From Phytophthora sp. 'mugwort' (lineage: Eukaryota; Oomycota; Peronosporomycetes; Peronosporales; Peronosporaceae), in contig JAUCEF010000009.1 in the NCBI GenBank assembly GCA_033558025.1, positions 3,162,001 to 3,226,000 of the forward strand: a stretch of 64,000 bases of DNA, read 5' to 3'. Each line of letters begins with the position of its first letter. Positions within the stretch are counted from its first letter, which is position 1. Below the pieces are notes generated by a model. The model had not been told where the DNA came from. It did not search any database and saw only the letters and a program-made list of their open reading frames with translations. The translations under genes and the position numbers were made by a program. Below are positions 45,008-56,604 of the stretch, piece by piece.

Positions 45008-45645
45008 TTGAGTATGCCAGAATATTGGTACATTCACTGCGCCGCTCGCCGCAGAGCACCTAACACGGCAAGCAAACCACAACCCCTCGACGCTGGCATC
45101 ATTGTCGCCTTCAAGCGCCTCTATCCGCGGCGCCAGGTACAACGCGCTCTCGCCAAGCTGGAAGCTGACCCGTCAATGGACTTACTAAACTCAATGTGCT
45201 GCAAGTGGTGCTGTGATGCTTTGAGAGCTGGTACGACGTGCCTATTTTAGCAGTATTGCTAACTGCTGGGTGAAGACAGGTCTTCTTGAGTACTATACAT
45301 TTGAGTATGCGGAACCGGACGTCGAAAACAGCATTACGGATGAGCTAACGGCGATGTTGTCGCGACTGCATCGACGCCAGCAGATGAGCTGTTAAACCCA
45401 CCGGAGTAGAACGCCCCAGCGGACGAACCCACGGATGAGGATTTCTGCCGCGTTGAGCGCGAGGTCGGCGATGCCCAGTGTGAGCTAGAAGGTGACGTTG
45501 CATGCAAGAGAGACGAGGAGATGAGGTTGCTGCCCCCCCCCCCCCCCCCCCACACCGGAACACTTGACTATGGAACAACTGATTTATTAGATGGCGCAAC
45601 TTTTGTTAGTGCCGATGCGGTGGAGAAGTCGTCAATAGCAGTGTA
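45008..45645 (+). pseudogene. C-terminal fragment of a pogo/Tigger-type DDE transposase
   Basis: NTASKPQPLDAGIIVAFKRL (about 45062-45121) matches the conserved P-N-T-x-x-x-Q-P-L-D-x-G-I-I block near the third catalytic acid of pogo/Tigger transposases, and is followed by QVQRALAKLEADP and a broken CW-x-x-T-G region. Frames change after 45250. An acidic tail (EPTDEDFCRVEREVGDAQ) ends at a C19 homopolymer (45533-45551). The N-terminal HTH and most of the catalytic domain are missing. Confidence 0.6.
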
Positions 45646-46316
45646 GGGGCTTCGAACAACGTAGCGTGCATTTAGAGAGGAGTTAGGACTTAAGCAGCCA
45701 ATGCTGGACTTCTTTGACCGTCCTGCCAGAAATGGGTCATTGCCGTATTTGAGAGCCTATCGCTAGTAATAATTAGTATTTGTTATCACAAACCGCTACA
45801 GAAGATAGAGGAATATGTCTGATATCTCTACCTGAATCTATTCAGGATATCACGGACGAGAGGATTGCCTGTATTTGTCAGATGGTCTCAGTGTCACACA
45901 CTATGTCACACGGCGCCTCTCAGTGTCACACGTAGCATAACCCGCTCAGTTAGGGATTCTTATCTATCTTTCCGTAGATAACACCAAAGTACAGTCAGCG
46001 CACCATATAAAAACCCACTCTATAAGAACACTTTCGATATAAGAGCAGGAATGTCGACAACAGGCACTTTACAAAAAGGCTGTGTCTCCATAACTGGGAT
46101 TAGGTTTACTTAGATGCAGGTTTCTTCCAGGTCTTGCCCAGTTTCCTTTCAGGTTTTCATTTCAGAACGAAATAAAAATACCATCCAAATATTATACAGG
46201 TATCGGTGAGCTTGATACCTGTAATAGTCATGTGAACGCAACATGAGCTAAAGTGGAAGTGACGAAAAGATTGTTTTGTCGGCATGCAGAATTGAAGCTG
46301 AACCAATCGTCTCTAT
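45646..46316. other. Spacer left of the MULE element
   Basis: No gene. Contains direct repeats of CTCAGTGTCACAC around 45887-45930 and a 27-bp inverted repeat ACAGGTATC/GATACCTGT at 46196-46222 that shares its motif with the adjacent MULE ends. Confidence 0.5.
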
Positions 46317-46360
46317 CAGGTATTGTCACAATACGGATACAGGTATCGCCCAGGTAAATG
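46317..46360 (+). repeat. Left TIR of the Ulp1-MULE
   Basis: Contains CAGGTATTG, ATACAGGTATCG and CAGGTAAAT in order, the inverted counterpart of 50701-50746. Confidence 0.55.
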
Positions 46361-46501
46361 CCATGTATTAACCATTACGCACCAAAACGCATCAATATAT
46401 GCTATGAGCTTTACTTACCAGCGACGCTTCACCTTCAAGATTTCGTGCAGCATCTTCCAGCGTAGCTTGGTGATGCCAGCAGGGACACGTCTGTTGGCGC
46501 A

Positions 46502-49500
46502 TCACTGAACACGGCCTTCCAGGTGGAGGCATGCAAGCACACCACAGCTGTGGCTATCCCTTTGCCGAGGCCGTTCAACGTTCACCTCACTGTAGTTGTC
46601 CGGCATTGCGGAGACGATCTCCAACGCGATGGCCTTCAGACACTTCATGTTCTTGTTCGTGCCCATGCTGTCGTACAGCTGAATCATTTTTGAGCTTCCG
46701 TCGGTCACCAAGCTGGCCCAGTGAACTCTACTCAAATCAAGACAAATTGTCGGGCCAAAATACCTGAACGAATCTCCAATAGTTGTTTCTCTGTAAGCAG
46801 CGGTTCCTTCTTTGTAGGCTTCTTCAGCGATTGCTTCTTCGGTGGTGGCATCATCACCATCGTTTTGTTCTTGTAGGTCTTCAGAAACACCACGAAGGCG
46901 CGGATCGCGTCGTCATTTTTTTAACCTCCTTGAGCCTCTGACGCAGTAGAGGTCAGACCTCGCCAAGTCAAACCGAATCCCCCCCCAGGTATGACCATGT
47001 TTGCAGGAAGTCAGTCATCATCGTGCCTACTGCAGCATGCTCGTCCACAACGTTCTGCACCTCGTTGTTGAACCACGCGCACAGCGATACACCGTATGGC
47101 ACGTAGTCTGCAGGTTTCTAGCCACTTCATGCCTTCCAGCTGCTCTCTGCTGAACGTACCAATCTTTTCAATTGCGACAACGAATCCATCTGCCCTCCCC
47201 CCCCTGACGTTACTGCCTCGCTATCAAACTCGATCTCCTCCTCCTTTTCTCCACGTAACTTCTCACGCAGCTGTTCAAGCACCTGATCCATCGTTGCCTC
47301 GGAGAGCCGGTACCTAACATTGCCTGCTGCATACTCTGGGTCGGGTCGCCAAGCTAGAGGCTTTCCCGCGTCCTTTCCAAGCACCTGAAAGGTCGCAATG
47401 AATGATCCGACCTCGCTCAGACCGGGCTGTATCTCCTTCAAGGCTGCTACCACTTCGCACACGTCCCGGTCACGGAGCAGGCCACGCAGTTTCATTTTCT
47501 TGTTGCATTCTTTGAGATTCGCCTTGCTTTCGCCCACTGTTCGTTGCAGTTCAGGCTGGGAATCCCGACCGACGCAACGCTGCCAATAACCTTGATCCGC
47601 ACGGGTGAAGATTCTGTCCCGAGTGCAGGCTGGGCGAATGATAGCTGCGTGGTTGGGACGTCATCACCGATATCACCACTGCCACCCTCAGCACCGCTGG
47701 TCCTACCGGTACCACGCTGTCACCACCGGGAGTTCCACGGTCAGTGCCACTACTGTCAGCACCGCCACTGCTGTCACCGCTGCCACCCCCTCGATCTTCG
47801 TCATGACTAGGACCTTCATCACTGGATCCATGCTGGGTCTGGTCTATAACGATCTGTCCTTGCCGAAGATATGCCACCAATTGTCGAATTGATCCATAGC
47901 CTTGTCGAACGTTTCATCGTCGAACTGGGCTAGAACTCCATTAATACAGTTAAATGTTTGCTGTGCACGCCGATACTTTTCCTGCTCCGTTTTGGGGTTT
48001 GCAGGTTTGTTGCGCTTGAAAATCTTAGCAACGAACGGCTTCGCGACTTCGGACAGACCTTGTGTAGACAGTATTCGACTCTGACCGTACCATCTAGAGG
48101 AAACAGAACGGCAAAACGCGCAACAAACAAGGGTTAGCGCCTTGATAAACCTGGGTAAATGGCAGATACTTGTCTGAAACCTGGAAAAACGTGGGCATAC
48201 CTGTATGCGATTGCAGCAAATGAAATGACAAACGCACTTCCGCTTCTTTGCTTGAACACCATCACGTGTCGACACGGAGGCTTCATGGTGAGCGCAAACT
48301 CGCAGTCGCATTCCCAACTCTCCTTCTGCAACATGTACTCGTGATCACCTCCACGCACTGTGACGGTATCTCCGTTGTCGATGAAAGCGTACGTGCTCGC
48401 AATATTCGGGTCCATGGCGACATCGTACTGCGTCTTGATAGCGCCGGCCACCCATCGCGTCGTCATGCCAATCATGTTGTTCATCTCTTCCGAGTATGTA
48501 GTGTCCCGCAGCGTTCCAGGCATATGAACCTTCGCGTAATATTCTTCCTCTTTACGCCGTTGAAAAGCCAGGAGTGCTTGTAGGCTCGAGTGCATGGACA
48601 AATTGCCCTTCAATAAAAAAATGCTGCTTCATTTTGCTGAACAGGTTCTCGACACGGTTGTATGTGTGGTTGTTGAAGTGAGGCAAATCAACACGGTATG
48701 CCATCACCCACATGTCCTTGCACTCATCCCAGTTCTTTTTGAAATAATCGCACAGTTCTATGACGACCTCCTCGCAATGACAGAATCTTGAACTCCGCCC
48801 GATGCGCTTCATATTCCACTTCAATCCGAGCGTAGGTCATATTCGTGATCAAGTGCTTCAGTTGGGTCAGCACGCCTGCCTCGTACGCCCCATACTTACT
48901 CGACTTCCGAATAGTTTATTTCAGCCATTTGATAACGTGGAAATGGCATAGCAAGGCACGGGCCTCCGGCAGCTTCTGACGTATAACCTCTCGAATGTCC
49001 TTATCCACAATCACGATCCGAACAAGCGCCAGTGCTCGTTAGCAGGCTTGAAGTGGTCCAGACACTTGGTCATGTGCCAGTCAGCGTTCGTCTCCAGCTA
49101 AGGTATGAACAGGTTGCCCGTTGCCAAACTGGTCCATCGCAACCATGAATAGAAGCTTGTAATTGTATCTAAGTAAACAGAACTGGTCAATACCTGTAAT
49201 CAAGCGGTTATACCGAAAAAAATGGTCCGCGCACACTTACTTGCGTGTCTTGTGGGTGCAGTCCATCTGAAAAACCTCGATGAAACAGTCCACAGTTGAA
49301 CGCATATGTCCCGTTGTGATGGAAATGACCCCAGTGTTCCCGCGAACACTCTGGTGAAAAGAGGCCACGTTCATTGGAGACTCCATATTGAAGTTGACGA
49401 TTGTCTCGGCGACGGCATCGTCGTCTGACAGTCGGGCACCTGTGCACGATCAAATTCACTCGTTAGAGAAGAACCGAATGCCTAAGTAAAAAGCGACTTA

Positions 49501-50311
49501 CCTGAGTTTCGTATGCGAGCAACCAAATTGTGGACTTCCTTCATCGTGACATGGCCGACGGAACTCTCGCGGATATACTCATAAATACTCGACGCTCCTG
49601 ATTACGCTTGCATCAGTAGCTGGACAATCGGCACTATCACTGACTGCGAGGATACCTGGCGATTCCCTGGATAGTGCTAGTAGATGTCTGGTGAAACCTG
49701 GTGGTTGTGGACGTATCGCTCACGCTTAACTGCGATCTGCCACGAGTCATCTTCCTTTCCGTCCGACGAGAGTTGTGCATCATGCGCTTGCCCGACGATC
49801 TATCGCGTGCAGGCCACTCGCGGGTACAGATGTACTTGCGCTGGTACGGCTCCATACTCGTTGGTACGAGCGGAATCTCTCACTCAGGCACCCCTTGGTA
49901 CTGGATCTGCTTTCTCAGCGTCGCATTACGTCTCGCGACGTTAATCACCTCCTTTACGACGCGCACTTGGCGCGTCTCTGCCATGTACTGCTTCCCCTGT
50001 TCAAACTCCGCCCAGGTATTGTGCTGCTGTTGAAACGGCGGGACAGGGACGAACAGGTCTTCATCCACCTCATCGACGGAGCGCTTCTTTCGCTGGCATG
50101 AGGACGGCTGAGCACGAGCACCATCCAACGCTTCATCCTTGTCCTCTTCTTCATTGTCTTCTTCTTCAGCGTCGCCTTCTTCAGCGTCTTCTTCTTCCTT
50201 GTCTTCTTCTTCAGCGTCGCCTTCTTCTGCATCTTCTTCGTCAGCGTCGTCTTCTCCAGCGTCTTCTTCTTCCTCCTCCCCCGTGTCGTGACTGCTGGCC
50301 TCTCCACTCAT
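46502..50311 (-). pseudogene. MULE transposase with SWIM finger and C-terminal Ulp1-like protease
   Basis: From 50311 (MSGEASSHDTG) the N-terminus is a very acidic tract of repeated EEEDAEEGDAEEED units, then KRSVDEVDEDLF (about 50070) and VKEVINVARRNATLR. Catalytic-domain remnants lie at 49.2-49.5 kb in shifted frames. 48552-48824 has WVMAYRVDLPHFNNHTYNRVENLFSKMK, the late MULE helix. The SWIM finger is ECDCEFALTMKPPCRHVMVF (about 48264-48323). After a linker (47127-47537) the last block, RVHWASLVTD...YDSMG...RQRDSHSCGVLACLH (46502-46735), carries the His, Asp, Gln and Cys of an Ulp1/C48 cysteine protease. Several frame breaks may be introns or mutations; I call it a pseudogene with caution. 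Ulp1-bearing MULEs are known in plants. Confidence 0.6.
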
Positions 50312-50700
50312 GGCATGCGGGCCAAACTGCAAGGCGCTTGCTTGTTCACGTTCCTCCCTTGCGCGCTGAAGGGTGGCGGCTCTCTCTGACCGAGTGCGAG
50401 CCTTTTGAGCGGTCGCAAGGCGATTCTTCTCCTCTGCTACGGTTTCATTATTTCTCTCCCCCCCCCCCCTTGTTCTGCGTCTGCTTTAGCCGCAGCTGCC
50501 ACCAAGCGAGCCTCTTCATCTCGGCGAGCCTCCTCCGCCATCTGCTGCTTGAAATGGGCCGTATTTTTGGGTGCGCGCCATGGTAGTGTCGTCCGCGTCC
50601 ATCGTCACCGCGTGCTACAATCGCACATGAACTGCCGCGTTGTCCCTGATGAGTGGCTCGAAGAAGAAAGAAAAATAAAATTCTGAAAGAAAACGATAAT

Positions 50701-50746
50701 GTAAATACCTGCTCGATACCTGTATTCATATCTGGTCGATACCTGC
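50701..50746 (-). repeat. Right TIR of the Ulp1-MULE
   Basis: Minus strand reads GCAGGTATCG, ATACAGGTATCG, CAGGTATTTAC in order, matching the left end. Confidence 0.55.
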
Positions 50747-50914
50747 CCCCAAAAACTGGACGCGAACGGTGCCCCTACAAAAAAATCAAGGTAAAATATT
50801 TGATTTGACGATACAAGAGCATACGAGCACAAGAGCACCAAATGGATGGACCAAAACTCAAACACCTCCCATCGGAAAACCCGTATACGGACCCAGCTCA
50901 TTTTCACTTCCAAA

Positions 50915-52277
50915 ATGGCTCGCACATCGCTGACCTACGGTGAGAAGCTCAAGCTTCTGGTATACTTCAAGTACAGCTCCGGTCTTCGGCACCAAGACCT
51001 GGCATGCTGGGCATCCTCAGAGTTCGGTAAGGCTGTTGGTCGCTCGACAATCACGCTCCTCGTCACAAGTCCACCTCACATGCCTACCAACGCGGCTGCC
51101 CGTCGCCAGCGCAAGCTACATCATCATGAAATGGAGCAGCTGCTCCTGGAGTTCGTTTGTCTCCACGAAGCGTTCTATGTGCTGAGCGACTTCGTGTTAT
51201 AGGAGAAAGCGAACAAGATCATCCACCCCCAAGAGGTGTCCTTCTCTTGGGTGCGGAAGTTCAAGAAGAGGTACAACATTCGTCTGCGCACTGCCCACGG
51301 CGAGTCCGGATCAATGGACCAGGCCTCGCTCGATGACAAACGCCGAGAGTTGCAGTCCCTCACCGAGACGTACTCTGCCAAAGATGTCTTCAACTTCGAC
51401 GAGACCGGACTCTTCTTCCGGATGCTTCCGAGCCAAACACTCACCACGGGCAAGATCCACGGCACAAAGAACGACAAGGTGCATATCACCATTGGTCTCT
51501 GCTGCAATTTAGCGGGCTCTGAGAAGACCACCCCTGTGATAATCAACAACGCAAAGTAGCCTGAATCGTCTCGGCATCCAGTACTACCCGAACAAGAAGG
51601 CATGGATAATTCGTGTGCTCTTTCTCGAATGGCGCACGGCTTCAACTTGCAGATGCACGATCGCAAGGTTCTCCTTCTGGCCGGCAACGCCTCGAGCCAT
51701 GACGGCATTGAGCTCTCCGACGTTCGCGTCTGTTTCCTTCCTCCAAATACGACCTGGTCCCTACAGCCACTGGATGCAAGGATCATCAAAAGCTTCAAAT
51801 GCAAGTACAAAAAATATCTCATTTGCTGGGTGATCGGCCAGCTCAACGCTGACGGCAAGATACACGCATGGACGTTCTCACGGTCATCAAGTTTATGGTC
51901 GATGCATGGGCCAAGTGAGCGAGAACACAACCTGCAACTGCTGGTGCCACGCTGACGTCGTGCCCGCGCCCATGGCGGCTGACCTGAAGTCGTCCAATGA
52001 CTGTCGCGACGCCAGCGATCTCGCAGAGCTGAGTGCTCCATCCGCCACCTCAACCTCGATGACCCCCTTGAAGCGTCCATCGACGTTGGCATTGAAGCTA
52101 CAGTGGTGGAGCCCAGTAAAGCTGACGACATCAGCGAGGAGACGATTTTTGATGAAGATGAAGAGGAGGACAGTGAGCCATTTTCTCACCATGATGCACT
52201 GGTCGCCTGTCAGCAGCCCTCCGTCTATGCATTCTCTCAGGGCGGCAAAAGCCAAGCGATTGTTCAACTCATGGTTC
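50915..52277 (+). pseudogene. pogo/Tigger-type transposase (CENP-B-like HTH + DDE), broken
   Basis: Starts MARTSLTYGEKLKLLVYFKY (50915), a pogo/CENP-B N-terminal HTH. A stop at 51200-51202 interrupts the second HTH region, which continues EVSFSWVRKFKKRYNIRLRT. The DDE domain begins VFNFDETGLFFRM (about 51388-51426, first Asp present). A further break at 51557-51559 is followed by LLLAGNASSHDGIELS (about 51673-51720), where the family has LLLDN, so the second catalytic Asp is lost. FLPPNTTWSLQPLDARIIKSFK (about 51738-51803) holds the third acid. An acidic C-terminal piece (DDISEETIFDEDEEEDSEPF) runs up to 52270, where the Gypsy-like LTR starts. Non-functional. Confidence 0.75.
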
Positions 52278-52691
52278 TGTCACAAAGACATTGGTTCCAG
52301 TTGGTCGTTAGGAGGCTTAGTTGCGTCTGGTCGCACTCTATCCCTGTCTACATAGGAGAAACCGATAAAGGTCAGAGAGAAGCCTAGGAGACAACTGGCA
52401 TAATTTATTCTCCCATACGAGTACCTTGGAACACTTTGATCAATCAAAGTCATGCCACCACGCAGACAAAGTTGGAAGACATGTCAACCAAGGATGCGTC
52501 TGCGCGTGTGAGATAAAGGAGTTTGAGAACCATCGCCGACAAGAAGCTAAACATAAGATTGCGGCATTTCGGAGCCGAGGGTGGAGAGCATGGTTGAAGT
52601 TTCGAGTCGACCTTCAAGATTTTAGGACGATGATGGGCTATGAGGACACGGCTGAGTCAAAAATCGCATTGTTTGTGGTGTTCGACAGCTA

Positions 52692-53570
52692 ATGCGCTCA
52701 AGTGATCTCCATCTGCTCAACCGAATGATGCGAGAGCAAGTCGCTGCAAATGAGACGCCTGTTACGGGATTGCGGGCCAGCCTGGATGCATTGACTCAGC
52801 GGCACTCTCCGGCAGGGACACGTGATGAGCTTTATGACGAATTTGATAAGCTCAAGACGACCAGAAACATGACGGTGGACCAATATACTGACCAGTTCGA
52901 GTTGATTTTGAGGAAGATTCACATGCTGATCGGAGTTGATGCTGGGGATGTATCTGAACAAGAGCGGCGGAAGCTTTACTCAAAGGGAATGCCAATCGTG
53001 TGGCACAAAGCGGTGAGAGCAAAAAAAAAACAACAACCGAGTACGGTAGAGGAATTATTCGCGGTTTATCAACGGCTCAAGACTGCAGGCAAGCTGGACG
53101 CTGAGGTGAAGACAGAAGGGAAGTCGGACATTGGAAAAGGAAATAAACTCGGCAAGAGAAAGGGGAACTTTCAGAAGCAAAAAGGCTATGCCTTGGGGGA
53201 CCACGAGGAAATTCAGTCGGCGAAAAAGAAGAAAGTTGAATGCGACTACTGCAAGGTTCACGATCCGAAAATCTGTAATACACATCCAAGTGAGAAATGT
53301 TTTAAAAACCCCAAGAGCAAATCCTTCCGACCAAACGCTGTGAAAGGAAATAAGTCCGGTGGCAAGAGAAGTGTGTCTGCTGCAATTGAATTTGAACCGA
53401 AGTCTATTGCTGAGACAACGTGCGTATTTGAACAAGATGGCGAGGCAGAAACAGCTGCATGCCTGTTCTACCGAGATTACAGCAGTGATTGTGAATGGGT
53501 CGATACGGATAACGACACTGCCAAGGACAACTCAACTCAGCTGTCGGAAATTTGCACCAGTCGGGTTTGA
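52692..53570 (+). CDS. gag: Gag-like protein of the second Gypsy element
   Basis: An uninterrupted frame of 292 residues. The capsid-like segment is SLDALTQRHSPAGTRDELYD then DQYTDQFELILRKIHMLIG and RRKLYSKGMPIVWHKAVRAK, the retrotransposon Gag (UBN2/Ty3-type) pattern. A zinc-binding region CDYCKVHDPKICNTHPSEKC (about 53240-53300) has cysteines and a His, but with longer spacing than the classical CCHC knuckle. A Lys-rich linker precedes it. The end is acidic. The upstream frame 52426-52690 looks like a lost N-terminal part of Gag. Confidence 0.65.
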   Translation: MRSSDLHLLNRMMREQVAANETPVTGLRASLDALTQRHSPAGTRDELYDEFDKLKTTRNMTVDQYTDQFELILRKIHMLIGVDAGDVSEQERRKLYSKGMPIVWHKAVRAKKKQQPSTVEELFAVYQRLKTAGKLDAEVKTEGKSDIGKGNKLGKRKGNFQKQKGYALGDHEEIQSAKKKKVECDYCKVHDPKICNTHPSEKCFKNPKSKSFRPNAVKGNKSGGKRSVSAAIEFEPKSIAETTCVFEQDGEAETAACLFYRDYSSDCEWVDTDNDTAKDNSTQLSEICTSRV

Positions 53571-56535
53571 AAATAGAAGTGCAGCTGCGTCATCCGTTGG
53601 TCAAGAAGACGTACGCAGCGCTGTTGGATACAGACAGTAAAACATCTGTAATTGCCAAGAAAGCTGTCTCATGGATTAATGTGAATGACAAAGAGAAGCG
53701 CAGTATAAGACGGCAAATAATACCGTTGCAGTGACCCAAGGATCCATGGCGCTGGAAATTGCATTGCTGGATTTCATATCAACCCGCACCTGCACACAGA
53801 AATTCGAGATTGCTGATATTAGTTTATCCGGTGATTCTGGGAAATGATTTTCTCAAGCAGCAGCAGCTTGCGCTCAATTAGGCCAGGAAAAAAATTACAT
53901 GGAACGATATAGAGCGTGAAATGGAAACTTATTCCCGACCAATGCGACCTACTTTTGTAGCGATAGGGGATGAAGATGCTCGAATGCTGCGATTTCTTGA
54001 CGTGCATGGAAATGAAGTCAAGATAGAAGAATTAATCCCAACGGAAACCCTTACAAGTGAGCGATGTGATAAACTTGCGGAGGTGTTGAATGCGTTTCGC
54101 GTAATAATGGTGGGAAGAATCGGGGCAATGAAGATGGAGTCTTATAAATTGCCAGTACGCAGCGATATCTCAACCCACTCTCAGCCGCCCTTCCTATCCC
54201 AAGGTGCTACCACGAAGCCACGTACAAAGAAATTGACCCACTTGTGCACTGTGGCGTACTTGAGCCGGATAAGGAATCGCCATGGGCATCGACCACGTTT
54301 GTAATCCCGAAGAAAGATGGTTCCATCCGCCTCCTTTCTGATTTTCGTTGGCTGAATAAACATTTTATCCGATGTTATTATCCGCTTCCTAAAATTTGGA
54401 TTCAATACGCTAACTGTCCCGACCAGGGTTTATCACTGGACTGGATCTTGTCATGGGCTATTATAGCCGGGTCCTTGCGGTGGAAAGTCGTAAATATACT
54501 GCGATAGTGTTGCCGTGGGACAAATATCACTATTGTCGTTTACCTATGGGGATTTCCACGGCTCCAGATGAATTTCAAGCAGTAATGAATCAGATCATTG
54601 GGGGACTACCGTTCCTAAGAGTATATTTAGACGATATATTGGTTATCTCATCCACATTCCAAGAACACATGGACATTTTCGAGCGGTGTTTTCAAAGATG
54701 AGAAGTGCAGGGGTAATCGTCCATCCAAAGAAAAGCTAGTTTTGCGTGTGAGCGGTTGACTATTTGGGTTATCACATCTCAACCGACGGGATTGAGCCAA
54801 TGAAGAACAACGTACAAGCAAGTGTGAACACGGCAAGACCACGTAATAAGCGGGAAGTGCGCAAAGGTTTTGGACTAGTGAATTATTATCACGACATGTG
54901 GCCCAAACGGGCTGAGATCTTGGCTCCATTAGCTGAGATGACCTCACCAAAGCAAAGTTTTCGTTGGACACAAGTGGAAGAAAATGCGTTTCAACACATG
55001 AAGACTGTGGTGCAAAATAAAGTGATGCTTATGTACTCAGGTTTTGACAAGCAATTTGACATCCATACGGATGCATCCGATTTGCAATTGGGGGGAGTAC
55101 TGTTCTAAGAAATAAAGCCACTTGCCTTCTGGTCGCGGAAATGCACCAAGCGTCAGTAACTGTATCCGGTCAATATGAAAGAACTCTTAAGTGTGCGTGA
55201 GATGCTACGAGAATATCGGAGCATTCTCAGGGGACAGAAAATCCGAGTGTATACGGATCACAAGAATTTAACATATGCTCGCTTCGAAAACGCACAATCG
55301 CTTCGCTGGCGACTAGAAATAGAGGAATACGGGCCAGATATCATGTACATTCGGGGTGAAGATATTGTGCCAGCTGATGCTTTGTCACGTCTACCAACAA
55401 TTGATAAAGCAGTTGCATTGATTGATGAACCCAAGAAAGAATTAATTTAAGTCACAGACGTACTACCACTTGATCTCGATTCGATTGCCACGGCGCAAAA
55501 ACGAGAGCTGAAAAAAAGGAACAGATTGAATTGAGAGAAAGGAAGTCAGTGGGACTATACTTGTTGCCAAAAACACAGCGTATTGTCGTCCCCAAGTCGA
55601 TACAAGAAAAAATATGCAAAGGTATCACGAGTGGATGATTCACCCAGGCGAGAACGCGATGTACCAGACAATGAAAACCGCACTATATTGGCCAGGAATA
55701 TAACGGACGTTTCCACGTGGGTCAAAGGTTGTACCACTTGTGCAGCATGCAAAAATGGTGGACCGAGCTATAAAAAATTGCCAACGAAGACAGTGATCGC
55801 ATACCCATGGGTTGAGATTGCTGTGGATTCGCTTGGTCCATTCCAAAACAAATGGCGAGCATGTACCATTCATTATCCACACGAGCACGAGACTCACAAA
55901 GATTATTGCCACGTACGTGGGCACAAGTCTGGAGTCCGCGCATGTAATGGACCGCTATTGGTTCAATGATTATCTAAGGCCTCAACGTTGCATTTATGAC
56001 CAAGGGCCAGAGTTCGGCGCGGAGTTCCGTGGCTACTGGACAGCTACAGCGTAACCAGTAAGCCGACTACTGTCAAGAACCCGCAAGCAAATGCTATCGT
56101 CGAGCGTGTACACTATATTATCAACAACAAATTACGAACCAAAACCTTCGAGTCCACGGACGAGTGGGAGAACCTAATGTAACGGATTACGTTTAGCTTA
56201 CGAGCAACGTACCACTCGACGTTAGGATGTTCTCCTGCGCTAGCGGCATTTGGGAGAGACATGTTGTTTAATATGACACACACAACCAACTGGCATCTGC
56301 AACATGAGCGTGAAATGCAACAAATCAAGACAGCCAATATGAAAGAAATGCAAGACCGGTAGGCCATCAGTACCAGCCTGATGACCAGATACTCGTTTCG
56401 GTGTACAAAAAAACAACTGAAACTAAATCCGGCCTGGGAGGGACCATATCAAGTAGTGGCTGTATACGACAATGGCACAATCAAGATCGACCGTGCACGA
56501 ACATGGAAGTACTCCATATACGACGTGTGAAACCA
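53552..56535 (+). pseudogene. pol: Pol region (protease, RT, RNase H, integrase) of the second Gypsy element
   Basis: Protease: YAALLDTDSKTSVIAKK (about 53612-53662), where D-T-G has become D-T-D. RT: WASTTFVIPKKDGSIRLLSD (about 54287-54346), CRLPMGISTAPDEFQAVMNQ (about 54535-54594) and YLDDILVIS (about 54624-54650), with the catalytic Asp pair intact. RNase H: FDIHTDASDLQLGGVLF (about 55057-55107) and YTDHKNLTYARF (about 55252-55287). Integrase: WVKGCTTCAACK zinc pair (about 55716-55751), AVDSLGPF (about 55819-55842, first Asp), IYDQGPEFGAEF (about 55994-56029, second Asp) and an end GPYQVVAVYDNGTIKI. At least eight stops or frame changes interrupt it. Confidence 0.75.
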
Positions 56536-56604
56536 GCCCCAACGAAGCTGGGGGACAGTGTCACAAAGACATTGGTTCCAGTTGAGAACATGTACACTTC
56601 GATA

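Larger units (their letters stand above)
46317..50746 (-). mobile_element. MULE DNA transposon with imperfect TIRs and Ulp1-like protease
   Basis: Ends at 46317-46360 and 50701-50746 are inverted copies: both read CAGGTAT-(12-15 nt)-ATACAGGTATCG-(2 nt)-CAGGTA inward, about 75% identical over ~43 bp by eye. The interior encodes, on the minus strand, a MULE transposase with SWIM finger and a C48 (Ulp1-like) cysteine protease module. Length about 4.4 kb. No clear 9-11-bp target duplication at these ends, so the true ends may lie a little further out. Confidence 0.6.
52278..56604 (+). mobile_element. Second Ty3/Gypsy-like LTR element (decayed)
   Basis: A 26-bp identical sequence beginning TGTCACAAAGACATTGGTTC occurs at 52278-52303 and 56559-56584. 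It brackets gag, protease, RT, RNase H and integrase in that order. The right copy is immediately preceded by a purine-rich GGGGGACAG, as expected for a polypurine tract before a 3' LTR. The LTRs diverge after 26 bp, so one or both are rearranged; a Tc1/mariner element sits in the right one. This element lies against, and probably inside, the pogo copy to its left. Its lineage differs from the chromo-Gypsy at 3-21 kb (no chromodomain seen). Confidence 0.6.

Noticed and set aside
50098..50586. Plus-strand Leu/Arg-rich 162-codon frame
   Set aside because: It is the complement of the acidic GAA/GAC repeats of the MULE N-terminus.
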